A DNA stretch of 60,444 nucleotides from Ruminococcus sp. UBA4240 (GTDB taxonomy: Bacteria; Bacillota; Clostridia; Oscillospirales; Ruminococcaceae), in the NCBI GenBank assembly GCA_002395525.1, contig DGXE01000078.1, positions 1 to 60,444 on the forward strand, written 5' to 3'. The notes under the pieces are model-generated. The model did no database searches and was not told where the DNA came from. It worked only from the letters and a program-made list of their open reading frames with translations. This document shows, piece by piece, positions 51,651-60,444 of the stretch (its first letter is position 1; every line of letters starts with the position of its first letter). A program made the position numbers and the translations under genes.

Positions 51651-54272
51651 ATGAGAAAAGAACTTGCAAAAACATATGATCCCAAGGCCTTTGAGGACAG
51701 GATCTACAAATACTGGATTGACAAGGAGTGCTTCAAGGCACACAGGGATCCGCAGAAAAAGCCCTACACCATCGTTATCCCCCCTCCGAACATAACCGGG
51801 CAGCTCCACATGGGTCATGCCCTTGATGAGACTCTTCAGGACATACTTATCCGCCACAAGAGAATGTCGGGATACTCCGCACTGTGGCTCCCCGGCACGG
51901 ATCACGCCGCCATTGCCACAGAAGCAAAAATAGTCGAAGCCATGCGCAAGGAGGGCATCACCAAGGAAGAGATTGGCAGAGATGCCTTCATGGAGCGTGC
52001 CTGGGCATGGAAAAAGCAGTACGGCGGCAGGATAGTGGAGCAGCTCAAAAAGCTGGGCTCCTCCTGCGACTGGTCAAGGGAGCGCTTTACCATGGACGAG
52101 GGCTGCTCCGAGGCTGTCAAGGAGGTATTCGTAAAGTACTACGACAAAGGGCTCATCTACCGTGGCGAGAGGATAATCAACTGGTGCCCCCACTGCAAGA
52201 CCTCCCTTTCAGATGCGGAAGTGAACTACGAGGATCAGGCAGGCCATTTCTGGCACCTGCGCTATCCCTTCAAGGACGGCAGCGGCTATCTGGAGCTTGC
52301 CACCACCCGCCCCGAAACGCTTTTAGGTGATACTGCCGTTGCGGTGAACCCCGCTGATGAGCGCTACAAGGATGCTGTGGGCAAGATGCTCATACTCCCC
52401 CTTGTAGGCAGGGAGATACCTGTTATAGCCGATGAATACGTTGAAATGGATTTCGGCACGGGCGTGGTGAAGATCACCCCCGCGCATGACCCCAACGACT
52501 TTGAGGTAGGGCGCCGCCATGATCTGCCTGTTATAAACGTCATGACCGAGGATGCCCACATCGTTGATGACTATCCCGCATACGCAGGCATGGACAGATA
52601 CGAGGCAAGAGAGGCGATAGTAAAGGATCTGGAAGCAGGAGGCTTCCTTGTGCGTGTGGAGGATCATGCCCACAACGTAGGCACCTGCTACCGCTGCGGC
52701 ACCACAGTTGAGCCCAGAGTGTCAACACAGTGGTTCGTGCGTATGAAGGAGCTGGCACAGCCCGCCATAGATGCTGTAAAGACAGGCAAGACCAAATTCG
52801 TGCCCGAGCGCTTTGACAAGACCTACTACCACTGGCTGGAAAACATCCGTGACTGGTGCATATCCCGCCAGATCTGGTGGGGTCATCAGATACCCGCATT
52901 CTACTGCGATGACTGCGGCAAAATGACCGTCACAAAGGAAAGCAGCGCTGTGTGCCCCTGCTGCGGCAAGCCCATGCGTCAGGATCCGGATACCCTTGAT
53001 ACATGGTTCTCATCCGCACTGTGGCCCTTCTCCACTCTGGGCTGGCCTGAGCAGACAGAGGATCTGAAATACTTCTACCCCACAAATACCCTTGTAACAG
53101 GCTATGACATCATCTTCTTCTGGGTGATAAGGATGATGTTCTCAGCCCTTGAGAACACAGGAGAAGTTCCCTTCAACACAGTGCTCATCCACGGCCTTGT
53201 GCGTGATGCACAGGGGCGCAAGATGTCAAAGTCCCTGGGCAACGGCATTGACCCCCTGGAGGTCATCGACGAATACGGTGCGGATGCCCTGCGCTTCATG
53301 CTGGCAACAGGCAACGCCCCGGGCAATGATATGCGCTTTACCGAGGACAAGGTAAAGGCAGCGAGAAACTTTGCCAACAAGCTGTGGAACGCCTCCCGCT
53401 TTATTATGATGAATCTGCCCGACGACTTTGAGGACAAGGGGCTGCCCGAAAACCTGCGCACCGAGGACAAGTGGGTCATAAGCCGCTTCAACACCCTTGC
53501 AAGGGAAGTGAACCAGAACCTTGATGCCTTTGAGATAGGCGTGGCAGAGCAGAAGATATACGACTTCATATGGGATGTATACTGCGACTGGTATATTGAA
53601 CTCACAAAGCCCCGTATCGCCGCAGGGGGCGAGGATGCCGCCTCCGCACAGGCTGTGCTGGTATACATCATGAAGGGTATGCTGAAAGCACTCCACCCCT
53701 TCATGCCCTACATCACCGAGGAGATATGGCAGGTGCTCTGCGGCACTGATGAGAACCCCATCATGCTTGAAAGCTATCCCGTATACGACGAGAAGCTCTC
53801 CTACCCTGTGGAGGAGCGTGAGTTTGAGAAGGTCATCGCCGCTGTAAAGGCAGTGCGAAACCGCCGTGCGGAGATGAACGTGGTGCCCTCGGTAAAGACG
53901 AGCCTGTTTATCGAAACAGCCTCCCCCGAGATTTACAACGCAAGCAGAATGTTCATTGAAAAGCTGGGCTACGCAAATCATGTGGAGACAGTCTCCTCCT
54001 ATGAGGCAGAGGGCTGCGTGACAGTCGTTACAGGGGATGCCCGCATATTCATCCCGCTGAGCGAGCTTGTTGACAGGGAAAAGGAGCTTGCCCGCCTTGC
54101 CAAGGAGAAAAAGGCAGTACAGAAGGATATAGACTTCTCCTCCAACAAGCTGAACAACCCGGGCTTCACCTCAAAGGCACCCGCACAGCAGATAGAGAAG
54201 GAAAGGGAAAAGCTGGCAGCCGCCCTTGAAAAGATGGAGAAGATAGAGCTTTCCATAAAGGCTTTTGAATAA
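51651..54272 (+). CDS. valS: Valyl-tRNA synthetase
   Basis: An 873-residue class Ia synthetase charging tRNA(Val). The HIGH-type motif is HMGHALDETLQD, the KMSKS loop is GRKMSKSLGNGID, and an editing domain (about 190-340) and C-terminal coiled-coil arm (about 805-873, KELARLAKEKKAVQKDID) are present. A zinc-type CDDCGK...CPCCGK insert is visible near residue 420. The ATG at 51651 is preferred over one 9 nt earlier because of AAGGGATGAG spacing. It leads the + strand operon ending at 59867. Confidence 0.97.
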   Translation: MRKELAKTYDPKAFEDRIYKYWIDKECFKAHRDPQKKPYTIVIPPPNITGQLHMGHALDETLQDILIRHKRMSGYSALWLPGTDHAAIATEAKIVEAMRKEGITKEEIGRDAFMERAWAWKKQYGGRIVEQLKKLGSSCDWSRERFTMDEGCSEAVKEVFVKYYDKGLIYRGERIINWCPHCKTSLSDAEVNYEDQAGHFWHLRYPFKDGSGYLELATTRPETLLGDTAVAVNPADERYKDAVGKMLILPLVGREIPVIADEYVEMDFGTGVVKITPAHDPNDFEVGRRHDLPVINVMTEDAHIVDDYPAYAGMDRYEAREAIVKDLEAGGFLVRVEDHAHNVGTCYRCGTTVEPRVSTQWFVRMKELAQPAIDAVKTGKTKFVPERFDKTYYHWLENIRDWCISRQIWWGHQIPAFYCDDCGKMTVTKESSAVCPCCGKPMRQDPDTLDTWFSSALWPFSTLGWPEQTEDLKYFYPTNTLVTGYDIIFFWVIRMMFSALENTGEVPFNTVLIHGLVRDAQGRKMSKSLGNGIDPLEVIDEYGADALRFMLATGNAPGNDMRFTEDKVKAARNFANKLWNASRFIMMNLPDDFEDKGLPENLRTEDKWVISRFNTLAREVNQNLDAFEIGVAEQKIYDFIWDVYCDWYIELTKPRIAAGGEDAASAQAVLVYIMKGMLKALHPFMPYITEEIWQVLCGTDENPIMLESYPVYDEKLSYPVEEREFEKVIAAVKAVRNRRAEMNVVPSVKTSLFIETASPEIYNASRMFIEKLGYANHVETVSSYEAEGCVTVVTGDARIFIPLSELVDREKELARLAKEKKAVQKDIDFSSNKLNNPGFTSKAPAQQIEKEREKLAAALEKMEKIELSIKAFE

Positions 54273-54308
54273 GGCTCAGAGCACAAACAGAGGAAAGGCG
54301 GTGGTCAA

Positions 54309-55277
54309 ATGCCTGACATCAGCGCAGATATGATACTAAAGCGAATAAAGCTGACAGACACATTGCCTGTGGCGATAATCGCCATAAGCGTCATATGCGG
54401 TGCCGCCGGTGCAGCCCTGTTCATGAACAGCCATTTTGCAGCAGGGCTGCTGTTCCTCTGCATAGGCCCCGCCTTTGCCACTCTTGTGCAGTGGCTGTTT
54501 ATGGGCAAGGGCATCACAAAGCGTATGCAGACCCTGCTGAGCTCCTATGAGAACACCTCCCCGCCCTCTGCGGTGCCGGGGGTTGCATGGTGCCTTACCG
54601 ACAGCACCATAAACACCATCTACGCAAATATCGCCCGTATAAACACCCTTTCGGAAAAGGCGCCCCTGCTCATGCTCCTTGCGGAGCTGTACATCATGCG
54701 GGGAGAGCATGAAAAGGCTGTGGGCTGCCTTGACACTGCCCGTTCGGGCATTTCAGGCAGAGATACACAGATGCTCATCAGATACTATGCCGCTGTCATC
54801 GCCCTTTACGACAGCGCCGGGGACAGGGACAGCGTCCTGAGAGCCTGTGAAGAGGCACGACCCATAGTGGTGAAAGACTATGCCCGCTCATGGGAGACTA
54901 TGTTCTGCGCCCTTGCAATTAAGATCTGTGAGCACAAGGCAAAGGGGGAATATTCCTATGCCCTGTTCCACATGGCTGATTATATGCGGGTCTATGACAG
55001 CATCCGCTTCCCGAACCCCGCCTCCCCCTTCCACAGGCTGGAAAGGGGCGAGCTGCTCATAAGCCGTGCCGAGATGTACCTTATGTCAAAAGAGTATGCA
55101 AAGGCGGCGGAATATGCGGATATGGGCGGCCCTATGCTGTTTGACTGCCCCTACCTGCTGGCAAGGGCAAACGATCTCTCACGGCGGATATACAGGGAAA
55201 TGCACCCGGAGCAGAGCCTTAACGGTACTCCGGTGCCTGAGCTCCCAAAGGAGGATGTACTGACACCCCATGTATGA
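54309..55277 (+). CDS. Membrane protein with TPR-like helical domain
   Basis: A 322-residue protein with two membrane helices (about 20-40 and 43-63) followed by a cytosolic domain of helical pairs that looks TPR-like (LLMLLAELYIMRGEHEKAV and SRAEMYLMSKEYAKAAEYA). No enzymatic motif is seen. It lies between valS and folC and overlaps folC by 8 bp, so it is cotranscribed with them; the role is unknown. Confidence 0.7.
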   Translation: MPDISADMILKRIKLTDTLPVAIIAISVICGAAGAALFMNSHFAAGLLFLCIGPAFATLVQWLFMGKGITKRMQTLLSSYENTSPPSAVPGVAWCLTDSTINTIYANIARINTLSEKAPLLMLLAELYIMRGEHEKAVGCLDTARSGISGRDTQMLIRYYAAVIALYDSAGDRDSVLRACEEARPIVVKDYARSWETMFCALAIKICEHKAKGEYSYALFHMADYMRVYDSIRFPNPASPFHRLERGELLISRAEMYLMSKEYAKAAEYADMGGPMLFDCPYLLARANDLSRRIYREMHPEQSLNGTPVPELPKEDVLTPHV

Positions 55278-56496
55278 TGAATACCTGTCCCGCTTTACCA
55301 AGTCAGGGGCACCTGTGACGGATCTCTCACGGTTTGCGGGGCTGATGCACGCACTGGGAGATCCCCAGGATGAGCTGAGGTTCGTCCACGTTGCAGGGAC
55401 AAACGGCAAGGGCTCGGTGGTGCGCATCATCTCCGCCGCCCTTTCAGGCGCAGGGTACAAGGTCGGGGAATTTACCTCCCCCTATATCTACCGCTACAAC
55501 GACCGCATAAAGATAAACGGCGAAGAGATACCCGATGAGCGGATAGAACAGCTCATCGCCCGTATCGCCCCCCTCGTGGACGAGGAAAAGGGCTATTCCC
55601 AGTTTGAGATAACCACTGCCATAGCATTCTGCTACTACCTTGAAGAAAAGTGCGATGTAGTGGTGCTTGAAGCAGGTCTTGGCGGGCTTCTTGACTGCAC
55701 CAACATCATAAAGGCACCCCTCTGTTCGGTCATAACCTCCGTGTCACTGGATCACACAGCCATACTGGGGGATACGGTGGAAAAGATCGCAGTGCAGAAG
55801 GCGGGCATAATAAAGCCCGGCTCCCCCTGCGTGCTCTACCCCGTACAGTACGGCGGAACAAAGGACATAATAGCAAAAAAGGCGGCAGAATGTGAAAGTC
55901 CGCTTATCATCCCCGCCTGTCCCCGGATACAAAAGGGCTCACAGACCTTTGAGCTTGAGGGTGTGCGCTACACCACGGGGATGAACGGCGTACACCAGAT
56001 ATACAATGCAGTGACTGCCATAAAGGCGCTGGAGCTTTTAAGCTCCTCCTTTCCCGCTATGACCAGAGAGGACATACAGAATGCAGTCTCCCGTGCGGCA
56101 CTGCCCTCCAGGCTACAGACCCTGCGCACATCTCCCCTTGTTCTCATAGACGGCGCCCACAATGAGGATGCCATGAAAATGCTTGCAGCTTATGTATCCA
56201 CCCTTGAAAACAAGCCCAAGATAATGATATGCGGCATGAGCCGGAGCAAGGACTACAAGGCATCCCTGTCACATATCAGCCCCCTTGTGGACAGAGCCTT
56301 CTGCATAGACGGCTTTACACAGGGCACAGTCCCCCGTGATGAGCTTGTCCCCTGCTTTGCAGATGCAGCAGGTGTGGACATGGGAACAGCCGTCAGGGAG
56401 GCATTTTCCCTTGCAGGCAAGAACGGGGCTGTGATAATCGCAGGCTCCCTGTATATCCCCGGTGCAATAATCCCATATATCAATGACCTTCCATAA
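55270..56496 (+). CDS. folC: Folylpolyglutamate synthase (Mur ligase family)
   Basis: A 408-residue ATP-dependent ligase adding glutamate to folates (possibly also dihydrofolate synthase). The P-loop is GTNGKGS (43-49), with EAGLGG and ITSVSLDHTAILGDTVEKIA (Mur-ligase Mg/His region) and the C-terminal IDGAHNEDAM motif. The start overlaps the upstream gene by 8 bp, and an AAAGGAGG 15 nt away is the nearest ribosome site, so coupling is likely. Confidence 0.94.
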   Translation: MYDEYLSRFTKSGAPVTDLSRFAGLMHALGDPQDELRFVHVAGTNGKGSVVRIISAALSGAGYKVGEFTSPYIYRYNDRIKINGEEIPDERIEQLIARIAPLVDEEKGYSQFEITTAIAFCYYLEEKCDVVVLEAGLGGLLDCTNIIKAPLCSVITSVSLDHTAILGDTVEKIAVQKAGIIKPGSPCVLYPVQYGGTKDIIAKKAAECESPLIIPACPRIQKGSQTFELEGVRYTTGMNGVHQIYNAVTAIKALELLSSSFPAMTREDIQNAVSRAALPSRLQTLRTSPLVLIDGAHNEDAMKMLAAYVSTLENKPKIMICGMSRSKDYKASLSHISPLVDRAFCIDGFTQGTVPRDELVPCFADAAGVDMGTAVREAFSLAGKNGAVIIAGSLYIPGAIIPYINDLP

Positions 56497-56511
56497 AGTG
56501 AGGAAAAGACA

Positions 56512-58200
56512 ATGCTACTCAACGGTTCACAGATAATAGTCGAGACCCTTATCGAGCAGGGTGTTGACACCATATTCGGCTACCCCGGAGGTGCCGTGCT
56601 CAACATCTACGATGCCCTCTACGATGCATCCGACAGGATAAGGCACATACTCACCTCCCACGAACAGCACGCAGGCCATGCCGCTGACGGTTATTCCCGC
56701 ACCACCGGCAAGACCGGCGTAGTCCTTGCCACCTCGGGGCCGGGGGCTACAAATCTTGTAACTCCCATTGCCACAGCCTACATGGACAGCATCCCCATGG
56801 TAGCCATCACCGGTAATGTAGGTCAGTCCCTGTTAGGGCTCGATTCCTTCCAGGAGATAAACATAACAGGTGTGACAAAGCCTGTTACAAAGGCAAACTT
56901 TCAGGTGACGGACGTTACAAAGCTGGCTGATACCATCAGAGAAGCATTCTTCATTGCAAACGACGGCCGCAAGGGGCCAGTGCTCATAGACATACCAAAG
57001 GACATAACCGCCGCCAAGTGCGAATTTGAGCACAAGCCCGTAAAGGAACACTCCCCCTCCTTCGATGAAGCCGCCGCATTACAGGCGGCTGAGATGATCG
57101 CTGCCGCAAAAAAGCCCTTTATATTTGCGGGGGGCGGTGTTACCCTGTCCCATGGTGAGGAGGAGCTCAAAGCCCTTGCCGGGCTTTGCGATGCCCCTGT
57201 TTCCCTGTCCCTCATGGGGCTTACCGCCATTGACAACACAGATGACCGCTACCTTGGGATGCTTGGTATGCACGGCACAAAGACATCTGCCCTGGCTGCA
57301 GCAAATGCGGATGTCATCGTAGCTGTGGGAACACGCTTTTCCGACAGGGTTACCTGCAGCACAGACAGCTTTGCAGAGAATATCAAGGGTGCGAAGGTCA
57401 TCCACATTGAATGTGACCCGAAGGAATTTGACAAGAACGTAAGAGCAGATCTGCGTGTGTTCGGGGATGCAAGGCTCGTAACAGCATTTATCAACGAACA
57501 GCTCTCCAAAAAGCAGAAAATATCCCACCCGGAATGGATGTCACAGATAAGCGAATGGAAGGCACAGTACCCCTTGCAGGAAAAGGAGAGCCACCCCGAG
57601 GAGATAACACCCAAGTATCTGCTGGAGACCCTTGCAGAGCTTACCGGCAGGGAGTGCATCATCACCACGGAGGTAGGCCAGCACCAGATGTGGACAGCGG
57701 AATACTTCCCATTCAAAAACCCCGGCACCTTTGCCACCTCCGGCGGTCTTGGCACTATGGGCTACGGCTTTGGGGCAGCCATCGGCGCTCAGGTGGGCAA
57801 TCCCGGGAAACGTGTCATTAACATGGCAGGTGACGGCAGCTTTTACATGAACCTGGCGGAGCTCTCCACCCTTGCAAAGTATGATCTCCCTGTAATTGAG
57901 CTTATATTCAACAACACCGTTCTGGGCATGGTGCGCCAGTGGCAGAAGCTGTTCTACAAGGAGCACTATTCCCAGACCACCCTTGAAAAGAACACTGACT
58001 TTGAGATGCTGGCTCATTCCTTCGGAGTGGAGGCTGTCACCATAGAGAAAAAGAGCGAGGTAAGGGAAAAGCTGCAGCAGGCTCTTGACATGAACAAGCC
58101 CGTCCTTGTGAACTGTCATATTGGCATGGACGTGAATGTTCTCCCCATGGTGCCTGCCGGAGCATCCGTCACCCAGCCCATACTGGAGATAAACAGGTAA
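56512..58200 (+). CDS. ilvB: Acetolactate synthase, large subunit
   Basis: A 562-residue ThDP/FAD enzyme catalysing the first common step of branched-chain amino acid synthesis. The ThDP-activating Glu51 is in SHEQHAGHAADGY, the ThDP/Mg motif is GDGSFYMNLAEL, and the FAD-binding and C-terminal regions match IlvB. No ilvN small-subunit gene follows; ruvX does. It starts 15 bp after folC with GTGAGG upstream; there is no leader for T-box or leucine attenuation. Confidence 0.95.
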   Translation: MLLNGSQIIVETLIEQGVDTIFGYPGGAVLNIYDALYDASDRIRHILTSHEQHAGHAADGYSRTTGKTGVVLATSGPGATNLVTPIATAYMDSIPMVAITGNVGQSLLGLDSFQEINITGVTKPVTKANFQVTDVTKLADTIREAFFIANDGRKGPVLIDIPKDITAAKCEFEHKPVKEHSPSFDEAAALQAAEMIAAAKKPFIFAGGGVTLSHGEEELKALAGLCDAPVSLSLMGLTAIDNTDDRYLGMLGMHGTKTSALAAANADVIVAVGTRFSDRVTCSTDSFAENIKGAKVIHIECDPKEFDKNVRADLRVFGDARLVTAFINEQLSKKQKISHPEWMSQISEWKAQYPLQEKESHPEEITPKYLLETLAELTGRECIITTEVGQHQMWTAEYFPFKNPGTFATSGGLGTMGYGFGAAIGAQVGNPGKRVINMAGDGSFYMNLAELSTLAKYDLPVIELIFNNTVLGMVRQWQKLFYKEHYSQTTLEKNTDFEMLAHSFGVEAVTIEKKSEVREKLQQALDMNKPVLVNCHIGMDVNVLPMVPAGASVTQPILEINR

Positions 58201-58222
58201 CTCTCTCCCATAAGGTGATAAC

Positions 58223-58648
58223 ATGATAATAATGTCCGTGGATCTGGGGCTTTCCCGAACGGGGATAGCCGTATGCGACAAAATGGAGATACTTGCATCC
58301 CCTGTTACGGTCATACACGAAAAGGATCTTGACGTTACCCTTGAGAAGACTGCCGCCGAGGCTCAAAGGTTAAATCCTGACCTTATAGTGGTGGGGCTCC
58401 CCCGCCGTACAGATGACAAGCAGGGCGATGCAGAGCTTCGGGCAAAGGATTTCGGCGCAAGGCTGGGCGAGCGTACCGGAAAAGAGATAGTCATGTGGGA
58501 TGAGCGTTTCACCACAGTATCTGCCCACAATTATCTGAATGAGAACAACGTCAGGGGCAAAAAGCGAAAGAATGTAGTGGATGCTGTTGCCGCTGTCATC
58601 ATACTTGAAAACTATCTTGAACACAGAAGGATAAACAGGACACAATAG
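58223..58648 (+). CDS. ruvX: Putative pre-16S rRNA nuclease/Holliday junction resolvase RuvX
   Basis: A 141-residue YqgF-family RNase H-fold protein implicated in 16S rRNA 5' end maturation. Asp7 (SVDLGLSRTGIA), Glu in MWDERFTT and the C-terminal NVVDAVAAVIILENYL Asp are in the expected places. ATG 58223 follows AAGGTGAT. It lies 22 bp after ilvB and 10 bp before the methyltransferase gene. Confidence 0.94.
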   Translation: MIIMSVDLGLSRTGIAVCDKMEILASPVTVIHEKDLDVTLEKTAAEAQRLNPDLIVVGLPRRTDDKQGDAELRAKDFGARLGERTGKEIVMWDERFTTVSAHNYLNENNVRGKKRKNVVDAVAAVIILENYLEHRRINRTQ

Positions 58649-58658
58649 GAGAATTTCC

Positions 58659-59867
58659 ATGCACAAGCGTGATCTCCCCGCTGTCACTGTCACAAAGAGG
58701 TGCTATGAGCGCTGTCAGACAGGGGATGTGCGGGTATACGACAATGAGATAATATCCGCAGATAAGACGGCTGACGGGGACATCGTGGATGTTGTCAGCG
58801 AAAAGGGGCGCTACATCGGCAGCGGCTTTTACAACAGCGCATCTAAGATACGGGTGAGGATCATTTCCGACAATGCCAATGACCGCTTTGACGATGCCTT
58901 TTTCCTGCGCCGCCTTGAATACTCATGGCAGTACCGCAGGACTGTAATGGGAAATGATATTTCCTGCTGCCGCATCATATTCGGGGAGGCGGACGGATTC
59001 CCGGGGCTCACCGTTGACAGGTTCAACGACCTGCTCTCCGTGCAGATACTCTCCCTTGGCATCGAACAGCGCCGTGACGTGATTCTGAACGGTCTTGTAT
59101 GCCTGCTTGAAAGGGACGGTGCAAAGGTAAACGGCATATATCTCCGCAATGACTCGGATGTGCGTGTGCTTGAGGGCATGGAGGAGGAAAAGGGCTGGTA
59201 CCTCCGCAGGGGGGACACCTCACCGGAGACCGTAATAACCGAAAACGGCATTAAATACTATGTGGACGTGGAGAACGGTCAGAAGACAGGCTTCTTTCTG
59301 GATCAGAAGTACAACAGGCAGGCTGCGGCACGTCTTGCAAAAGGCAGGACAGTCCTTGACTGCTGCACCCATACAGGCTCCTTCGGATTAAACTGCGCAG
59401 CTGCGGGTGCTGCAAGGGTCACCTGTGTGGACGTATCCGCATCAGCCATTGAGATGACCCGCCGCAATGCAGCTCTCAACGATATTGATATCGAAACTGA
59501 GAAGGCGGATGTATTCGACTTTCTAAGGCGGCGCACAGATGCACACGACCGCTCCGCAGACCTTATCATTCTCGATCCCCCTGCATTCACCAAGTCCTCA
59601 AAGACCGTAGGCAATGCAAAAAACGGCTACACAGAGCTGAATGCACTGGGTATGCGGCTGCTGCCCCGTGGGGGCTATCTTGCCACTGCCTCCTGCTCCC
59701 ACTTCATGACACCGCCCCTTTTTACTGCAATGCTCGAGGATGCCGCCCGCAGCGTGGGAGTAAAGCTGCGGTGTGTGGAACGGCGTGGCGCAGCACCGGA
59801 TCACCCCGTGCTTTCGGGTGTCCCCCAGACAGAATACCTTAAATTCCATATATATCAGGTCATATGA
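58659..59867 (+). CDS. PUA-domain class I rRNA methyltransferase, RlmI-like
   Basis: A 402-residue SAM-dependent enzyme resembling RlmI (23S rRNA m5C methyltransferase). A PUA domain (about 1-80), a central RlmI-type domain with FGEADGFPGLTVDR and NGQKTGFFLDQ, and the Rossmann domain with motif I VLDCCTHTGSFGLN and catalytic ILDPPAFTKS are seen. It is the full-length relative of the shorter enzyme at 29066-29956. It is the last gene of the valS operon, followed by a terminator. Confidence 0.93.
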   Translation: MHKRDLPAVTVTKRCYERCQTGDVRVYDNEIISADKTADGDIVDVVSEKGRYIGSGFYNSASKIRVRIISDNANDRFDDAFFLRRLEYSWQYRRTVMGNDISCCRIIFGEADGFPGLTVDRFNDLLSVQILSLGIEQRRDVILNGLVCLLERDGAKVNGIYLRNDSDVRVLEGMEEEKGWYLRRGDTSPETVITENGIKYYVDVENGQKTGFFLDQKYNRQAAARLAKGRTVLDCCTHTGSFGLNCAAAGAARVTCVDVSASAIEMTRRNAALNDIDIETEKADVFDFLRRRTDAHDRSADLIILDPPAFTKSSKTVGNAKNGYTELNALGMRLLPRGGYLATASCSHFMTPPLFTAMLEDAARSVGVKLRCVERRGAAPDHPVLSGVPQTEYLKFHIYQVI

Positions 59868-59911
59868 AAAAAGCCGACCCGTTACGTGCTATGCTAATAT
59901 AGAAGTTTTAT

Positions 59912-59957
59912 GCCATAGTATTTCTGATCTGTCGTCAGAAGTACTATGGCGTTTATT
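59912..59957 (+). terminator. Terminator after the valS-rlmI operon
   Basis: GCCATAGTA-TTCTGA pairs with TCAGAA-TACTATGGC (59912-59950), followed by GTTTATT. Confidence 0.75.
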
Positions 59958-59984
59958 GACTATGAAGCAATGTTATGCTATAAT
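59956..59984 (+). promoter_or_regulatory. Promoter for the last GNAT gene
   Basis: TTGACT at 59956-59961 and TATAAT at 59979-59984 with a 17 bp spacer, directly after the terminator. Confidence 0.85.
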
Positions 59985-60019
59985 TGTAACGAACATAAAT
60001 CGGATTGAGGAGGTATACT

Positions 60020-60433
60020 ATGAAATATTCAATTAAATACAACGAATTAAGTGCAGAAGAATTTATATTATTATGGGAAACAGTATGGGGACAAGCACCT
60101 TCATTAGAACAAACACGGCTTGCAATGGAACATACACTGTTCAGAGTTTCTATATTTGATGATGATACAATTATAGCTATGGCAAGAATGATTGGTGACA
60201 TGGGATTGGATTATTATATCAAAGATGTGATTGTCAGACCAGAATATCAGGGCAAAGGCGTAGGCAGAATGTTAATCAATGAATTAATGAAATTTGTCAA
60301 TGATAATGGAATCTCAGGAACTCAGATTTTTGTTGAATTATGTGCAATGCCTGATAAAATTCCATTTTATGAAAAGTTCGGATTTCACGCTAATGAAGCA
60401 CAACGTCTGAAAATGATGTATCAAGTCAGATAA
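60020..60433 (+). CDS. GNAT-family N-acetyltransferase, AT-rich
   Basis: A 137-residue acetyltransferase with the acetyl-CoA motif VRPEYQGKGVGRMLINEL (about 76-93) and the terminal FYEKFGFHANEAQRLKMM. It has GAGGAGG 8 nt before ATG 60020; five in-frame codons upstream are unlikely. Codon use and base composition are clearly more AT-rich than those of all neighbours (many AAT, ATT, TTA codons), suggesting recent acquisition. It has its own promoter. The substrate is unknown. Confidence 0.87.
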   Translation: MKYSIKYNELSAEEFILLWETVWGQAPSLEQTRLAMEHTLFRVSIFDDDTIIAMARMIGDMGLDYYIKDVIVRPEYQGKGVGRMLINELMKFVNDNGISGTQIFVELCAMPDKIPFYEKFGFHANEAQRLKMMYQVR

Positions 60434-60444
60434 ATTCTGATTTA

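Noticed and set aside
59864..59902. 12-codon ORF overlapping the RlmI-like gene stop (ATGA)
   Set aside because: Too short, no motif, and it runs directly toward the terminator; most likely chance.

Overview
The window reads as a piece of chromosome from a Gram-positive anaerobe of the Clostridia, most likely a Ruminococcus-like member of the Oscillospiraceae. This rests on low-GC-Gram-positive style promoters (TTGACA / 17 bp / TATAAT) and AGGAGG ribosome sites, a 2[4Fe-4S] ferredoxin, GatCAB, ECF transporter genes, ClpE, EngB, an FeoA-FeoB fusion, and choline-binding-type, Big_2 and CAP surface proteins. Base composition is moderately GC-rich except in intergenic DNA and in the last gene. 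I saw no rRNA, tRNA, CRISPR array, prophage or intact insertion sequence. The species call is inference.

Layout. (1) 1-3.7 kb: a secreted Big_2 repeat protein and glycogen synthase, both on + with their own promoters. (2) 9.07-3.7 kb on -: a membrane diguanylate cyclase, an overlapping sugar-binding lipoprotein with no permease genes, an FeoA-FeoB iron transporter and a small Cys-rich Feo-associated protein. (3) 9.2-15.2 kb on +: a heterodimeric ABC exporter, a membrane-anchored alpha/beta hydrolase and a lipoprotein. (4) 17.75-15.35 kb on -: a STAS protein with a degenerate HATPase-like partner, a ferredoxin and a cell-wall-binding-repeat protein. (5) 34.3-17.9 kb on -: an almost gapless string of 16 genes from ruvC to alkD (ruvCAB, GNAT, glmM, RNA methyltransferase, ecfA1-ecfA2-ecfT, truA, DUF5711, cvpA, clpE, GH113 mannanase, radA, alkD), mixing DNA repair, RNA modification, vitamin uptake and proteolysis. 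(6) 34.6-36.2 kb: a secreted Big_2-CAP protein, then a short island with two tiny ORFs bracketed by inverted copies of an interspersed repeat. (7) 41.0-36.2 kb on -: galE-DUF6935 and gatCAB. (8) 49.4-41.2 kb on -: pyrB (with a PyrI-like zinc tail), lon, engB, lysA, tmcAL, DUF896, nspC. (9) 51.4-49.6 kb on -: a peroxiredoxin and a methyl-accepting chemotaxis protein. (10) 51.6-59.9 kb on +: valS, a TPR-like membrane protein, folC, ilvB, ruvX and an RlmI-like methyltransferase. (11) An AT-rich GNAT gene with its own promoter closes the window.

Most of the gene content is housekeeping. The less ordinary parts are: a repeat family found in sense orientation just after three stop codons (ruvC, the CAP gene, gatB); the tiny-peptide island at 35.8-36.1 kb; the diguanylate cyclase/solute-binding-protein couple; a five-copy repeat domain in the first gene; the zinc-tailed aspartate transcarbamoylase; and a terminator-like hairpin pointing against the operon between ecfT and truA.
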